Numbered from the stretch's first letter, positions 41,759 to 51,038 are shown. The stretch: 64,000 nt of DNA from Antarctobacter heliothermus (GCF_002237555.1 NZ_CP022542.1:1-64000); one strand, 5' to 3'. Program-made: numbers and translations. Notes: generated by a model from the letters alone, not told the origin.

Positions 41759-42142
41759 GTATAAGTAACTAAATAACTAAGTAACATATTCCGTCACCAG
41801 CTGGGGCGTGATGGTCAGGTCAGGTCCCCGCCTAGCGGCCTATGCCTAGTCGTTGCGCCGCACGATCACGCCCAGCTGGATCTGGACCGACATTGCCTGT
41901 CCCGGATCGACCGGGCCACCCCGCTCGAGACCATCGCGCGAGAGGCTATAAAGAAGGCGCCGGGGCGTGAGGTATTTCGCGGACTTTGCCGCGCGTTACC
42001 ACGACGTGGGCTGAGGCCGCCGCTCATACCGGGCGGGGGCACGCAGATTGTCTGCGGCCCTGCCACCTGATAGCAGTTTGCGGTCTCGTTCCCGCTACCC
42101 TTTTCCCTGACTCACTCCCATGCTGCCCGGAGGCCCTTCCAG
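41759..42142. other. non-coding gap inside the lasso cluster, possible gene relic
   Basis: 384 bases separate the kinase from the PqqD-like gene, unlike the otherwise packed cluster. The first 30 bases contain short imperfect repeats of TAACTAA/AAGTAAC that place stops in all frames. From about 41850 to 42068 one plus-strand frame stays open (HDHAQLDLDRHCLSRIDRAT and on to IVCGPAT) but has no start, no ribosome site and no recognised homologue. It could be a decayed gene. No promoter consensus or stable terminator was found. Confidence 0.35.
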
Positions 42143-42421
42143 ATGGACCACAACACGTTTTACAAAACCCATCCCGATGTGGTGTCGACCCAGACCGGCG
42201 ATGAACTTGTCCTGCTCAGCTTCAAGACGGACACTTATTACGGCCTGAACCCGGTCGGCGCCCACATGTGGGCGCTTCTTGGCGAGGGGGCCTCGGTAGA
42301 GACGCTCTGCGCCACGCTGGTGGCGGAATACAGCGTCCCCGAAGAGGTGCTGCGCCGCGATGTCGTGGCGGTGATGACGGATCTTGACGCCCAGTCCCTG
42401 ATCGTCGCGCAAGAGGGCTGA
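42143..42421 (+). CDS. lasso B1 protein, PqqD-like RiPP recognition element
   Basis: A 92-residue PqqD-fold protein. It has the beta-wing strands (ELVLLSFKTDTYYGLNPVGA) and helical half (MWALLGEGASVETLCATLVAEY, then VLRRDVVAVMTDLDA) of RiPP recognition elements. It would bind the leader motif Y..P.L...G and present the precursor to the protease. Split B1/B2 genes are usual in Actinobacteria and Firmicutes, whereas most proteobacterial lasso clusters have a fused B. It lies four bases upstream of B2. Confidence 0.9.
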   Translation: MDHNTFYKTHPDVVSTQTGDELVLLSFKTDTYYGLNPVGAHMWALLGEGASVETLCATLVAEYSVPEEVLRRDVVAVMTDLDAQSLIVAQEG

Positions 42422-42425
42422 GCGT

Positions 42426-42839
42426 TTGCGGGCCCTGCGCAAGGTCACGCCGCGCCGCCTGGCGGATGTGGCCCGGGCCGCCGCGCTGCTGGGCCAGGCG
42501 CGGCTGCGGACGCGCAGGGGCAGCTTGGCACGGGCCACGTGCATCGGCGACCCGCAAGCCCCCTGGCCGCCGCTGAGTGACGCTGAGCGCCGCATCATCG
42601 AGCGCACCGCCTGGGCCGTCGCGGTGGCGGCCCGCTACGTCCCGTGGCGTAGCGACTGCCTCGTTCAGGCGCTGGCAGCCCGAACATGGCTGGCGAGCCA
42701 TGGGATCGAAAGTCGGCTGGTGATCGGCGTGCCCCGCCAGAAGGGCGCACAATTCGAGGCACACGCCTGGCTGCTCAGCCACGGGATCACGGTGACGGGT
42801 GGCAACGTGGCGCGTTATAACGCCTTTCCCGCAGCCTGA
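42426..42839 (+). CDS. lasso B2 protein, transglutaminase-like leader protease
   Basis: A 137-residue cysteine protease of the lasso B/transglutaminase-like (Transglut_core3) family that removes the leader. The catalytic C78 is in PWRSDCLVQALAARTWL and H113 in FEAHAWL. The third (acidic) residue is not obvious in the following GITVTGGNVARYN. Length is typical for a stand-alone B2. The TTG start at 42426 lies four bases after the B1 stop. Acts with the upstream RRE protein and the cyclase. Confidence 0.88.
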   Translation: MRALRKVTPRRLADVARAAALLGQARLRTRRGSLARATCIGDPQAPWPPLSDAERRIIERTAWAVAVAARYVPWRSDCLVQALAARTWLASHGIESRLVIGVPRQKGAQFEAHAWLLSHGITVTGGNVARYNAFPAA

Positions 42840-43228
42840 GCCGCGTGAGGTGTATTGTGATGCTCAGTTGCGTGTAGACAGCGTGCGTTCAGGTCGCGCG
42901 AGATGGCTTAAAATGTTGCGGCCAAGTTGAAGTGCCACCCGGTCTGCAAAGCAGGAATTTCACCAAGATTTCTGAGGGTCGCAAAGTCTGACAGGGTGGA
43001 GACCTCACACATCGCAGCCTTGGCTGGCGCTGAACTTCTTAACAGACCCGTCTTGATCCCGACGCCGCGCAACGCGCGGTGGTGAGAGGCCGTATTAACT
43101 TGACCACTGGATTTTCTCTGTGACCGTCTGCGCCGTTCGGTGCCGACGGAGCAAGTCTTGCCGCTCGCGCCCTGCCTGTCTTGGCATGGTCGTGGGTTGC
43201 TCCCTTGGATCACACAGGAGACGACAGC
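42840..43228. other. gap between the lasso cluster and the polysaccharide locus
   Basis: 389 bases with no confident gene. A minus-strand frame (42908-43213) ends in ALQTGWHFNLAATF but has no ribosome site, and its N-terminal half is low-complexity. It may be a decayed mobile-element tail. An AGGAGA ribosome site near 43215 belongs to the next gene. No terminator was identified for the lasso operon. Confidence 0.4.
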
Positions 43229-46200
43229 ATGGGTCTATTCAACCACGAAGCTGCCAACCGCGCCCTCGATGCCTCGGATGCGCCCGTGCAGGACGCCATT
43301 CGAAAAATCTATCTTCAGGGGGCCGCAAGCAACGCGCCGGCGTACCAAGATCCGGATCTGACCATCATGCGTGTCTCGGACATGAAGTCGGATGCTTTGG
43401 GATATTTCGACCTGTGCTACGTTCAGGATGGCGAATACCGGGTTGAGATCGAGAGCCCGCAGGGCGACATTCTGTACAGTGCCGATAATGTCTTTGTGGG
43501 ATCCCACCTGCGCACCCAAGAATTGGACGAGTACAACTCTACTGATCAGCTGCGGGATGACGTTTTCCTATCCTATCAAGAGGTGACTGGGCGCTACCCG
43601 GTACGGCCGGGGCAGAAAATCCTCATCTGTTCGACTGATATCCAGTACAAAGTGATGCCCGCTGAAGAAAGCGTGCCGCAACTGATGAGCGCGGGCGGAG
43701 TTAAATTCTGCCAGACCGGAACGCGTTATACCGACTTGGGTTGCTTCAAACATGCCGTCGCCCGGGGCGAGAGTTTTTCCGCTGGGACGATGGTGTTTGC
43801 CGGCGGTACGATTTTTTCTTTCGATGACGACGGCAACACGAACCTGCCAGGGCTGACCGGATGGCGCCGCGTGGTATCGCCGGAGAATGATGCGGATTTG
43901 GCTCAGGCGAAGGCCAAGACCGACCTTGTCTCTGTCACGCAACCGGTCAACCTCGATGTTGTCCCAGCGTTGGTGGCGGGCTCGAACACCTACGACAGCG
44001 TGAATGCAGGTCTTGCGGGCACTGCGGATGGCGATGCTTTCTTTGTGCCCACCGGACCTGGCCTGCAACTCTATCGCAACGATGCGGGGCAGGGGACTTT
44101 CGTTGGCTGGCAGGGGGAGATTATTTTTGACGATGTGACCGCCCTGAAAGCGGAGACCAAGGAATTCGCACCGGGCTTGGTGTTGCGTACGCGTCGGGAG
44201 GGCTACGCTTACACCGTTGCATCACCTTTGGTGACAGACCACCATCTGACCGTCGCGGGCAACAAGCTGTACGTCGTACCGACGAATGGAGTTTTTCCCG
44301 TCGACGCTCTTGGTGTGGTCGACAGCGGAGAGGATTGCGGCTCCGCTCTCGGAGCTCTGAGCGCTAGCGCGATTTCTGAGGATCTGCCAGTTCGTTTCGG
44401 CAGTGGTACCTATACGCTCGGAGGGGCGTTGAAGGATATCGAACTCGCCCGCGGGTCCTGCTTGCGCTGGATTGGCGAGCGTGGGGCGAAGTTGTACTTT
44501 ACAAACAACATGGGGATTGGCGCAGCCGTGGCCTGCGAAACTATGCTCGCGGCTGAAGTAGCCCGCCATGACCGGTTCATCGAAGTTCTCGACAGCACCG
44601 GCATGGAGGTCGGAGATCTGCTGCATATTCATACGGATACGCGGGTCGAGACAGGCTGGAACTACGACAAGCAATGTGTGCGCCGCATTGCGCGGATAGA
44701 GGGTGCGACCTTGTTCCTAGACCAGCCGCTGGAATTTTTCTTTGCCACAGCGGTAGCCACCACGGTCACCTGTTACGAGCGTGCCTCCGCTCATATTAAG
44801 GGATTGCACATGGAGATGACCGCCGCAGTGCAACTGGACTTCCGCCGCCTGTGCGACAGTTCAATGCGAGACGGTAAGGTTAGTGGTCCCGCGCCGGGTT
44901 GGTCTCCAAACTTCTCCGATGGGGTTAAGACGGTGTCTTGCGATCGTTTCGTCTATGATGGCGTGGATCTGGAAAAGCTGCGTTACGCGCCAGTCATCAC
45001 TACAGGATCGCGTCACGTACATGTCAAGAATTGCGTGGCCAAAGACGTACGCCACCTCGACGCAAGTGTATGGGCACAGGATATCCTTTTCGAAGACATC
45101 ACGGGGATTTCCACTGATGGGATTATCCAGTGTCATCCCTGCATCCGGCCGGTGTTCCGCCGAGTATCCGATAGTGTGACACGCACAGGGCTCTACGGTA
45201 TCGATTTGCGTGGCCTTGGCGAAGTTGTTGAGGATTGCGTGGTGCATCATGCAAACGCCGAAGTCTCAGGCAACACCAATGCACCGCTTTTGCTGCCGGA
45301 GTACGACGCGATGGCTGGTGAATTTACGCGGAGGATCACCCGCCTGCGCGCACCGCACACTAAAATTCGGGCTGGTAAAGAAGGCCGGTTCATCGTTGAA
45401 CAAAGCGATGTCGGGGGGCTGGACGAAAGCCAGTACACCCTCGATCACCTGAAAATAATGGTTGATGACCTTACCCGTGCACGCGACCGTGAGGGGGCAG
45501 ATTTTAGCCCAACGGAAAGCAACAATTTTGACGCAACGGTGATGCGGGGGCTGCGTGCCAATGTCCCGACGGTCCGGCAATACCGCACGCGGGTGGCTTT
45601 GTCCGAGATCAAGGCGATCAGCCAGGCGAATCCGGCCGAGGTCACGACGCTCTATCCGCATCGTCTGCGGACAGGTGACGAGGTTCTGCTATCAGACATC
45701 GAGGGCATGGTTGAGCTGAACGGAACAACCCGAGCAGTAACCGTGGTCAATGAATTCACAGTGATGTTGGACGGGGTAGACAGTACTGCATTCCAATCCT
45801 TCGGCAGTAGCGGCCAGCTGGCACTGGACATCCCCTACAACACCATCACCGGAATCGCGCAGACATCGCCGGCAGTGGTGACCTGCCCGGGGCATGGCTA
45901 TCAGAATGGGGACGTTATCTGGATCGACGGTGTCGACGGGATGACCGACATCAATCGAATCTACTACGTTGTACAGTCGGCGGCACAAGATAGCTTTGCT
46001 CTTACGGGACTTGACGGAAAGGGTATCGAAGGAACGTCGTTGGAGGCATATGTGTCCGGCGGCATCGTGACCCTTCAGGAGGAGGTGGACACGATCGAGG
46101 CCGCGACCAAACCGCAATGCGGCATCGGCGACCAGTTACTGCTACGCTCGCGTATCTGGACGGGCAGTTCAAACGGGCAACGATTCTACCGATTTCCTGT

Positions 46201-46570
46201 CAAGTATCGGGCTTTCGGTGGTGGGAACATTGACCAGAAGACGCGGTGGGGGGTGCTTCGTGTGATCGCAACTTCAAATGTAGGACGGTCGATCGGTGAG
46301 TTCGCGTTTGACTATGATGTTTCCAGCGGGACGTTTACACTGCTCGACAACCACTCGCACATTCCGAACTCTCTCTGTGTTGTCAACGTACGCCATGCGC
46401 AACAGCACTTTATTGACCAAGTCTACCAGGAAGGGGCTTCGACGTGGACAGACCAAACAGGTGAGCGTCACTACCTGACGTTCGACATTGAGATCGATGT
46501 GAACCGCGACACGCGATACCTTTACGATGTCTTTGTGGAAATGGATGAGGTCCGTCACGGAAGTATCTGA
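43229..46570 (+). CDS. large beta-helix / tail-spike-like surface protein with E1_FCCH-type repeats
   Basis: A 1113-residue protein; the ATG at 43229 follows AGGAGACGAC. The N-terminal ~200 residues are beta-rich (DILYSADNVFVGSHL). Residues about 330-720 form a pectate-lyase-like parallel beta-helix, seen in repeated short strands such as HVHVKNCVAKDVRHL and ILFEDITGI. Two tandem ~75-residue repeats follow near 793-868 and 871-947 (SQANPAEVTTLYPHRLRTGD and AQTSPAVVTCPGHGYQNGD). They match the FCCH-like modules of phage tail proteins. A globular C-terminus ends it. It could be a polysaccharide lyase, depolymerase or adhesin. No secretion signal is visible. Confidence 0.75.
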   Translation: MGLFNHEAANRALDASDAPVQDAIRKIYLQGAASNAPAYQDPDLTIMRVSDMKSDALGYFDLCYVQDGEYRVEIESPQGDILYSADNVFVGSHLRTQELDEYNSTDQLRDDVFLSYQEVTGRYPVRPGQKILICSTDIQYKVMPAEESVPQLMSAGGVKFCQTGTRYTDLGCFKHAVARGESFSAGTMVFAGGTIFSFDDDGNTNLPGLTGWRRVVSPENDADLAQAKAKTDLVSVTQPVNLDVVPALVAGSNTYDSVNAGLAGTADGDAFFVPTGPGLQLYRNDAGQGTFVGWQGEIIFDDVTALKAETKEFAPGLVLRTRREGYAYTVASPLVTDHHLTVAGNKLYVVPTNGVFPVDALGVVDSGEDCGSALGALSASAISEDLPVRFGSGTYTLGGALKDIELARGSCLRWIGERGAKLYFTNNMGIGAAVACETMLAAEVARHDRFIEVLDSTGMEVGDLLHIHTDTRVETGWNYDKQCVRRIARIEGATLFLDQPLEFFFATAVATTVTCYERASAHIKGLHMEMTAAVQLDFRRLCDSSMRDGKVSGPAPGWSPNFSDGVKTVSCDRFVYDGVDLEKLRYAPVITTGSRHVHVKNCVAKDVRHLDASVWAQDILFEDITGISTDGIIQCHPCIRPVFRRVSDSVTRTGLYGIDLRGLGEVVEDCVVHHANAEVSGNTNAPLLLPEYDAMAGEFTRRITRLRAPHTKIRAGKEGRFIVEQSDVGGLDESQYTLDHLKIMVDDLTRARDREGADFSPTESNNFDATVMRGLRANVPTVRQYRTRVALSEIKAISQANPAEVTTLYPHRLRTGDEVLLSDIEGMVELNGTTRAVTVVNEFTVMLDGVDSTAFQSFGSSGQLALDIPYNTITGIAQTSPAVVTCPGHGYQNGDVIWIDGVDGMTDINRIYYVVQSAAQDSFALTGLDGKGIEGTSLEAYVSGGIVTLQEEVDTIEAATKPQCGIGDQLLLRSRIWTGSSNGQRFYRFPVKYRAFGGGNIDQKTRWGVLRVIATSNVGRSIGEFAFDYDVSSGTFTLLDNHSHIPNSLCVVNVRHAQQHFIDQVYQEGASTWTDQTGERHYLTFDIEIDVNRDTRYLYDVFVEMDEVRHGSI

Positions 46571-46654
46571 AAGATTTATAAATAATACTGATCTACGTCA
46601 GATTTAAAGCCGTATGCAGCACTCGATGAGTGAAACATTCGGGCTTGCAATTTC

Positions 46655-46695
46655 ATGCTGCGCCTGCAACGTCCGCTGTGTTGCAGGCGCAGCAT
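46655..46695 (+). terminator. long perfect hairpin after the beta-helix gene
   Basis: ATGCTGCGCCTGCAAC (46655-46670) and GTTGCAGGCGCAGCAT (46680-46695) form a perfect 16-base stem with a nine-base loop. There is no strong T-tract, so it may stop transcription bidirectionally or by stem stability. It separates the beta-helix gene from the AT-rich island. Confidence 0.65.
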
Positions 46696-46759
46696 TGGTG
46701 TGACTGTTCAGTAACAGCATCCCTGCCGTAGTCGATCTCTACGATTTTGAAGGAAAAAG

Positions 46760-47920
46760 ATGAATTCAATGCACAACAACCAAGATCCCGATGTTGAAGC
46801 TATCATAAAAAACCATTTCAAATCATCCAAGGCGCTTCGCTTTCATTATTGGCCTAATTTTTCGTCGAGGAAGAGATCGCGTCTCGGAGTTTTTCCGTAC
46901 CCACTAAAAAATCCATTCATCCCGTTAATTTTCGCAAAAACTGAAACGCAGATTTTGGCGCTGCCGAGCATATGGCGTGGAATTCGACTGGCAAGGCTTG
47001 GTCATATTGATGCATTACACATTCAGTACGAAAATGAAATACATAGACGAACAAGATTTGATCCAGATTTGCCCCCCGAAGACTTGGTAGATCGAACAAT
47101 ACAAGAGTTGGAGGATCTGAAGATAAAAGGGGTGGGGCTTGCATGGTCTATTCACGATGCGGAGAGCCATTACGATGAGTCCTATCCTCATCATATTGAG
47201 AAGCTCCGGAAATTTTTGGCGAATACAGTAGACATGATACATGTATTTAATCACGCTGGCAGGGCTTTCGCAGAAAACATGCTTGCCAGTGATCCCGATA
47301 AAATTGAGTTAGTGGAGCTGCCCACCTGTTTCGGAGCATATGGCCGTACTCCGAAGCCGACTCCTGCCCCAATTAAGAGGAGATTCCTTTGTTTTGGAAC
47401 GATCTTGCCGATGAAAGGAATAGAGGGGTTTCTGGACTGTGTCGGGAGTGCCGACGTATCCGATAAATGTGGAGTTATTACAGTCGCGGGGCCGTTTTGG
47501 CCGGGGAAAAGCCCTGATCTGACCCAACACATTCCGGCCAACAGGGATGTAGAAATGAAACTTGGTTTTGTGGGCGATTCTGATATAGTGGACCTATTTT
47601 CCAATGCGGACTATGTTGTTGTCAATTATCGCCGCGTACTGACATCGGGTGTTGTGGCTCTGGCAATGACTATGGGAAAGCCAATTATTGGAACCAACCT
47701 TGGAGGAACAGCTGAGGCGGTTCCGATTGAAAATCACCAATTGCTATACGATCCCGAAAATCCAAGCGGGTTGCGACATGTTATAGAGAAAGCTTGTGAA
47801 ATGAGTGAAGGTGAACATTTGGCCTTGCAGCATGCCTGTCAGGCTCATGCTGCAAGGCGTCATCCTAACATTCAGTCAAAAAAACTTGAAGCCGCCTTGC
47901 GAAAACATGGCGTTTTGTAA
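46760..47920 (+). CDS. glycosyltransferase, GT4-like, in an AT-rich island
   Basis: A 386-residue GT-B protein. The N-terminal half has LPSIWRGIRLARLGHIDALH and a short HDAESHYDESYPHH, and the C-terminal half carries FGTILPMKGIEGFL and the donor region NYRRVLTSGVVALAMTMGKP, then GTNLGGTAEAV. The AAGGAAAAAG ribosome site is good. Base composition and codon use (many AT-ending codons) differ sharply from neighbours. This indicates recent acquisition together with the following ABC transporter. Probably adds a sugar to the exported glycan. Confidence 0.82.
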   Translation: MNSMHNNQDPDVEAIIKNHFKSSKALRFHYWPNFSSRKRSRLGVFPYPLKNPFIPLIFAKTETQILALPSIWRGIRLARLGHIDALHIQYENEIHRRTRFDPDLPPEDLVDRTIQELEDLKIKGVGLAWSIHDAESHYDESYPHHIEKLRKFLANTVDMIHVFNHAGRAFAENMLASDPDKIELVELPTCFGAYGRTPKPTPAPIKRRFLCFGTILPMKGIEGFLDCVGSADVSDKCGVITVAGPFWPGKSPDLTQHIPANRDVEMKLGFVGDSDIVDLFSNADYVVVNYRRVLTSGVVALAMTMGKPIIGTNLGGTAEAVPIENHQLLYDPENPSGLRHVIEKACEMSEGEHLALQHACQAHAARRHPNIQSKKLEAALRKHGVL

Positions 47921-48060
47921 TTTTATAGAATCCATCTGGTTCTTAATAAGTAAAGCGCATTTTCGTTGGACTTGTCTCATGAGCTTTATGGAGAAGGTAA
48001 TTTCCATGAGGCGGGTAATGGGGAAGCCGGAACTGTGCAGAAACAAGGCCGAGAGAGCTA

Positions 48061-49884
48061 ATGGTTGATATGAAAACACTGCGTCTCGTTTGGGGTTTCC
48101 TCGATCAGAATGAACGGAAGAACTTTTTTATTGTAGTGGCAGTTGTTTGTGTGGCGGGAATTGCTGCGGTTTCTATGGTTTTGTCGATCGTGCCTTTCCT
48201 TTCGGTGCTCGCGAATCCCGGAAAAATTCACGAAAGTAAATTTCTAAAATACGCTTACGATTATGGAGGGTTTGAAGGTGAATATAACTTCTTGATGGCG
48301 CTAGGTATTTCTTCAATTTGCGTGATAATATTGTCAAATATTATGCAGCTTCTGAAGGTATATGTGATCGGACGGTTCTCTGCGATGCGCAGTTACAGTC
48401 TTAGTTCTCGACTTCTTACAAGATATCTGCAGCAGCCTTATGTATTTTTTCTTGACCAGCATACTGGCGAGCTTGGAAAGCAGTTGCTATCAGAATGTCA
48501 GCAGGTTGTAGATCAGGCAATTAAACCTGCCATTGAGGGATTTGCTGCAATCGTTACCAGCACCATGATCGTTATTGTATTGCTATATATGGAGCCAATT
48601 ATTTCCATTTCCGCTTTTCTTTCGATCGGAGCTGCGTATGGGGTCATTATTTTTTTCACGCGAAAAATTTCTCGGCGCTGGGGTAAGGTTCGTGTTGAGG
48701 CGAACGCTCAAAGATATCGGTTGGTTACCGAAGCAATGGCGGGGATTAAGGTTATTAAGGTTCTTGGACGTGAGCGATTTTATATGAATCTCTACTCAGA
48801 TCCAGCGCAAAAAATGGCAAAGAGTCAATTAATTATTTCTGTCGCGTCTCAGTCGCCACAGTATGCGATTCACGCAATAATGTTTTCTGGCATAATTGTT
48901 CTATGCCTTGCCTTGCTCGTACGTGCCGGGTTAGACGGGCATGAGAGCTTGGCAGAGATAATACCAACAATTGGTTTGCTTGCTTTCTCTGGGCAACGTA
49001 TCCTTCCAGAGCTTTCTACACTATTTAGAAGTATTACCCTACTAAGCTACGGTCGCTCTGCAGTGGAATCTATCCACGAAGACTATGCTCAAACGAAAGT
49101 GATATCACCGGTGCCGTGTCAATTCGTTGAGCCGCGGGGCCTCAAAAGTTTTTTTTCTTTCGATAGTGTTACGTTCGTGTACCCTAATGCTGACAAACCA
49201 AACTTGTTAGGTGTTAGTTTTTCAATTCAAAAAGGGGAGCGAATTGGAGTTGTTGGTTCCACGGGGTCAGGAAAGTCAACTCTCGCCAATATTGTTTTAG
49301 GTTTGATAGAACCAAGCCAAGGTGACGTGATAATAGATGGTGTAGTTCTTAAGCATGAAGATTTTCGTTCCTGGCGAGGATCGGTTGGCTATGTGCCGCA
49401 AGATATATTTTTAACAGATTTGACGGTTCGGGAAAATATCGCTTTTGGTTTGCCAATGGATCAGATCGACGAGAAGCTTGTCATTGAATCAGCCAAGATT
49501 GCTCGAATACACGATTTTATCCTTGATGAACTGGAGTGCGGATACGATACGGTTGTCGGGGAGCGCGGTATTCGCCTTTCTGGAGGCCAGAGGCAACGGA
49601 TTGGTATTGCTCGAGCCCTCTACAGTCAGGCGGATCTTATCCTTTTCGATGAGGCGACTAGTGCATTGGACAACGCGACAGAAAAGGAAGTGATGCAGTC
49701 GATTGAGGCTCTGCCCGGAGACAAGACGCTGATCATGATCGCCCATCGTCTCAGCACCCTGCGCAATTGCGATCGGATCATGGTGCTCCGGCACGGTGAA
49801 CTGATTGCTTTCGATTCTTGGGAGAACCTCGAGCGTGACTGTCCCGAGTTTCTGGCAATGAGTTCTTCGGCCAACGCTGCCTGA
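48061..49884 (+). CDS. ABC transporter, MsbA-type glycan/lipid flippase
   Basis: A 607-residue half-transporter. The membrane domain spans about 1-330 with six helices, then the ATPase: VGSTGSGKST near 396-405, LSGGQRQRIGIARAL near 505-519, ILFDEATSALD, and the H-loop IAHRLSTL. Such proteins flip lipid-linked glycans. The first four-fifths is AT-rich like the upstream gene. From roughly 49690 the codons switch to the GC-rich style of the rest of the window, pointing to a recombination joint inside the ATPase. An ATG at 48070 is an alternative start. Confidence 0.9.
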   Translation: MVDMKTLRLVWGFLDQNERKNFFIVVAVVCVAGIAAVSMVLSIVPFLSVLANPGKIHESKFLKYAYDYGGFEGEYNFLMALGISSICVIILSNIMQLLKVYVIGRFSAMRSYSLSSRLLTRYLQQPYVFFLDQHTGELGKQLLSECQQVVDQAIKPAIEGFAAIVTSTMIVIVLLYMEPIISISAFLSIGAAYGVIIFFTRKISRRWGKVRVEANAQRYRLVTEAMAGIKVIKVLGRERFYMNLYSDPAQKMAKSQLIISVASQSPQYAIHAIMFSGIIVLCLALLVRAGLDGHESLAEIIPTIGLLAFSGQRILPELSTLFRSITLLSYGRSAVESIHEDYAQTKVISPVPCQFVEPRGLKSFFSFDSVTFVYPNADKPNLLGVSFSIQKGERIGVVGSTGSGKSTLANIVLGLIEPSQGDVIIDGVVLKHEDFRSWRGSVGYVPQDIFLTDLTVRENIAFGLPMDQIDEKLVIESAKIARIHDFILDELECGYDTVVGERGIRLSGGQRQRIGIARALYSQADLILFDEATSALDNATEKEVMQSIEALPGDKTLIMIAHRLSTLRNCDRIMVLRHGELIAFDSWENLERDCPEFLAMSSSANAA

Positions 49885-49902
49885 CATCGGAGGCTCCCGT
49901 AC

Positions 49903-51036
49903 ATGACCCGACTGGCACTTGCTGCTCCCTCTTTCAACCGGTCATCAGAGACCTTTATTCGGGCGCACGCGCTCACCATCCTTCCCGCCGCCACGGTTCT
50001 GGTCTGCGAGAATGGAGCAGGTGCGGAAGCGCTTGGTATGCCGGTCCTTTCTAATGTCGACGCCTACTCCACGCCGCGCGGCTTTGCGGAGCGCTTGCGG
50101 AACGCCCTGCGGTTTCAGTGGAGCGTTCACGTGGAGCGGGCCTTGCGAGGGACTGAGGAACGGCGCATCCGGGCCTTCTTTGAACGGCAGAAAGTCACCC
50201 ATTGTCTTGCGGAATTCGGTCCCATGGGCTGCAAGTTGATGCATGCCGCCAATAGGGCCGATGTTCGCCTTTTTGTCCACTTTCACGGTTACGATGCAAC
50301 CCGTCTGCCCCGAGAGGCCGGTTGGCGACGGCACTACAACGCCCTGTTCCCGCAGGTCGCAGGTGTCATTGCCCCCTCCTGCTTTATCGCCGAGAGACTG
50401 GCAGAGATGGGCTGCCCTCGCGAAAAGCTCCATGTGTCGGCCTGCGGAATAGATCCGGGAAATTTCGAGGAAACTCATCGTGACGTAGGACAGGTCATCG
50501 CGATAGGACGCTTCGTCGAAAAAAAGGCCCCGCTGACCACGATCCTCGCCTTTGCGGTAGCTGCTCGAGATTTGCCCTCGGCGCATCTGAACATGATCGG
50601 TGACGGGCCGCTCCTTGCCGCTGCCCGGGCCTTGGTTGAAGAGCTGCATATTGGTGCCCAAGTGACTCTCCACGGGGCGTTGCCGCATGAGCAGGTCCGC
50701 GCGCTGCTTGGCCGTGCTGCTCTTTTTGTGCAACATTCGGTCACGGCACCCGACGGCGATACCGAAGGTCTTCCCGTGGCGATCCTCGAGGCGATGGCCT
50801 CAGGCATTCCGGTGGTCAGTACCCGGCATAGCGGTATTCCCGACGTGGTGCGCGACGGTGAGACGGGGATTTTGGTCGATGAACACGACCAAGACGCCAT
50901 GGCCTGCGCCATTGAGGCGCTGTTGCGCGATCCAGACCGCGCTGCTTCGATGGGGCGGCTTGGTGCGCCCTGGGTCCGAAGGGAGTTTTCGCATGAGGCG
51001 ACAGCCGTAAGGCTGCGCAGAATCATGGGGCTTTGA
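49903..51036 (+). CDS. glycosyltransferase, GT4 family
   Basis: A 377-residue GT4 transferase. Acceptor-domain features include HFHGYDATRLPREAGW and the mid segment VIAPSCFIAERLAEMG. The donor domain has AIGRFVEKKAPLTTI, then GDTEGLPVAILEAMASGIPV with the E-x7-E glutamates and STRHSGIPDVV. Nineteen bases after the ABC gene, GC-rich again. Likely cytoplasmic, using nucleotide sugars made by the locus. It ends just before the sulfotransferase start. Confidence 0.92.
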   Translation: MTRLALAAPSFNRSSETFIRAHALTILPAATVLVCENGAGAEALGMPVLSNVDAYSTPRGFAERLRNALRFQWSVHVERALRGTEERRIRAFFERQKVTHCLAEFGPMGCKLMHAANRADVRLFVHFHGYDATRLPREAGWRRHYNALFPQVAGVIAPSCFIAERLAEMGCPREKLHVSACGIDPGNFEETHRDVGQVIAIGRFVEKKAPLTTILAFAVAARDLPSAHLNMIGDGPLLAAARALVEELHIGAQVTLHGALPHEQVRALLGRAALFVQHSVTAPDGDTEGLPVAILEAMASGIPVVSTRHSGIPDVVRDGETGILVDEHDQDAMACAIEALLRDPDRAASMGRLGAPWVRREFSHEATAVRLRRIMGL

Positions 51037-51038
51037 CG

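Noticed and set aside
42143..42421. PqqD gene taken as evidence of a PQQ cofactor cluster
   Set aside because: There are no pqqA, pqqB, pqqC or pqqE neighbours. The adjacent transglutaminase-like B2, asparagine-synthetase-like cyclase and precursor point to lasso biosynthesis.
42908..43213. Minus-strand 101-codon frame
   Set aside because: No ribosome site, low-complexity N-terminus and no recognisable family. At most a decayed mobile-element tail.
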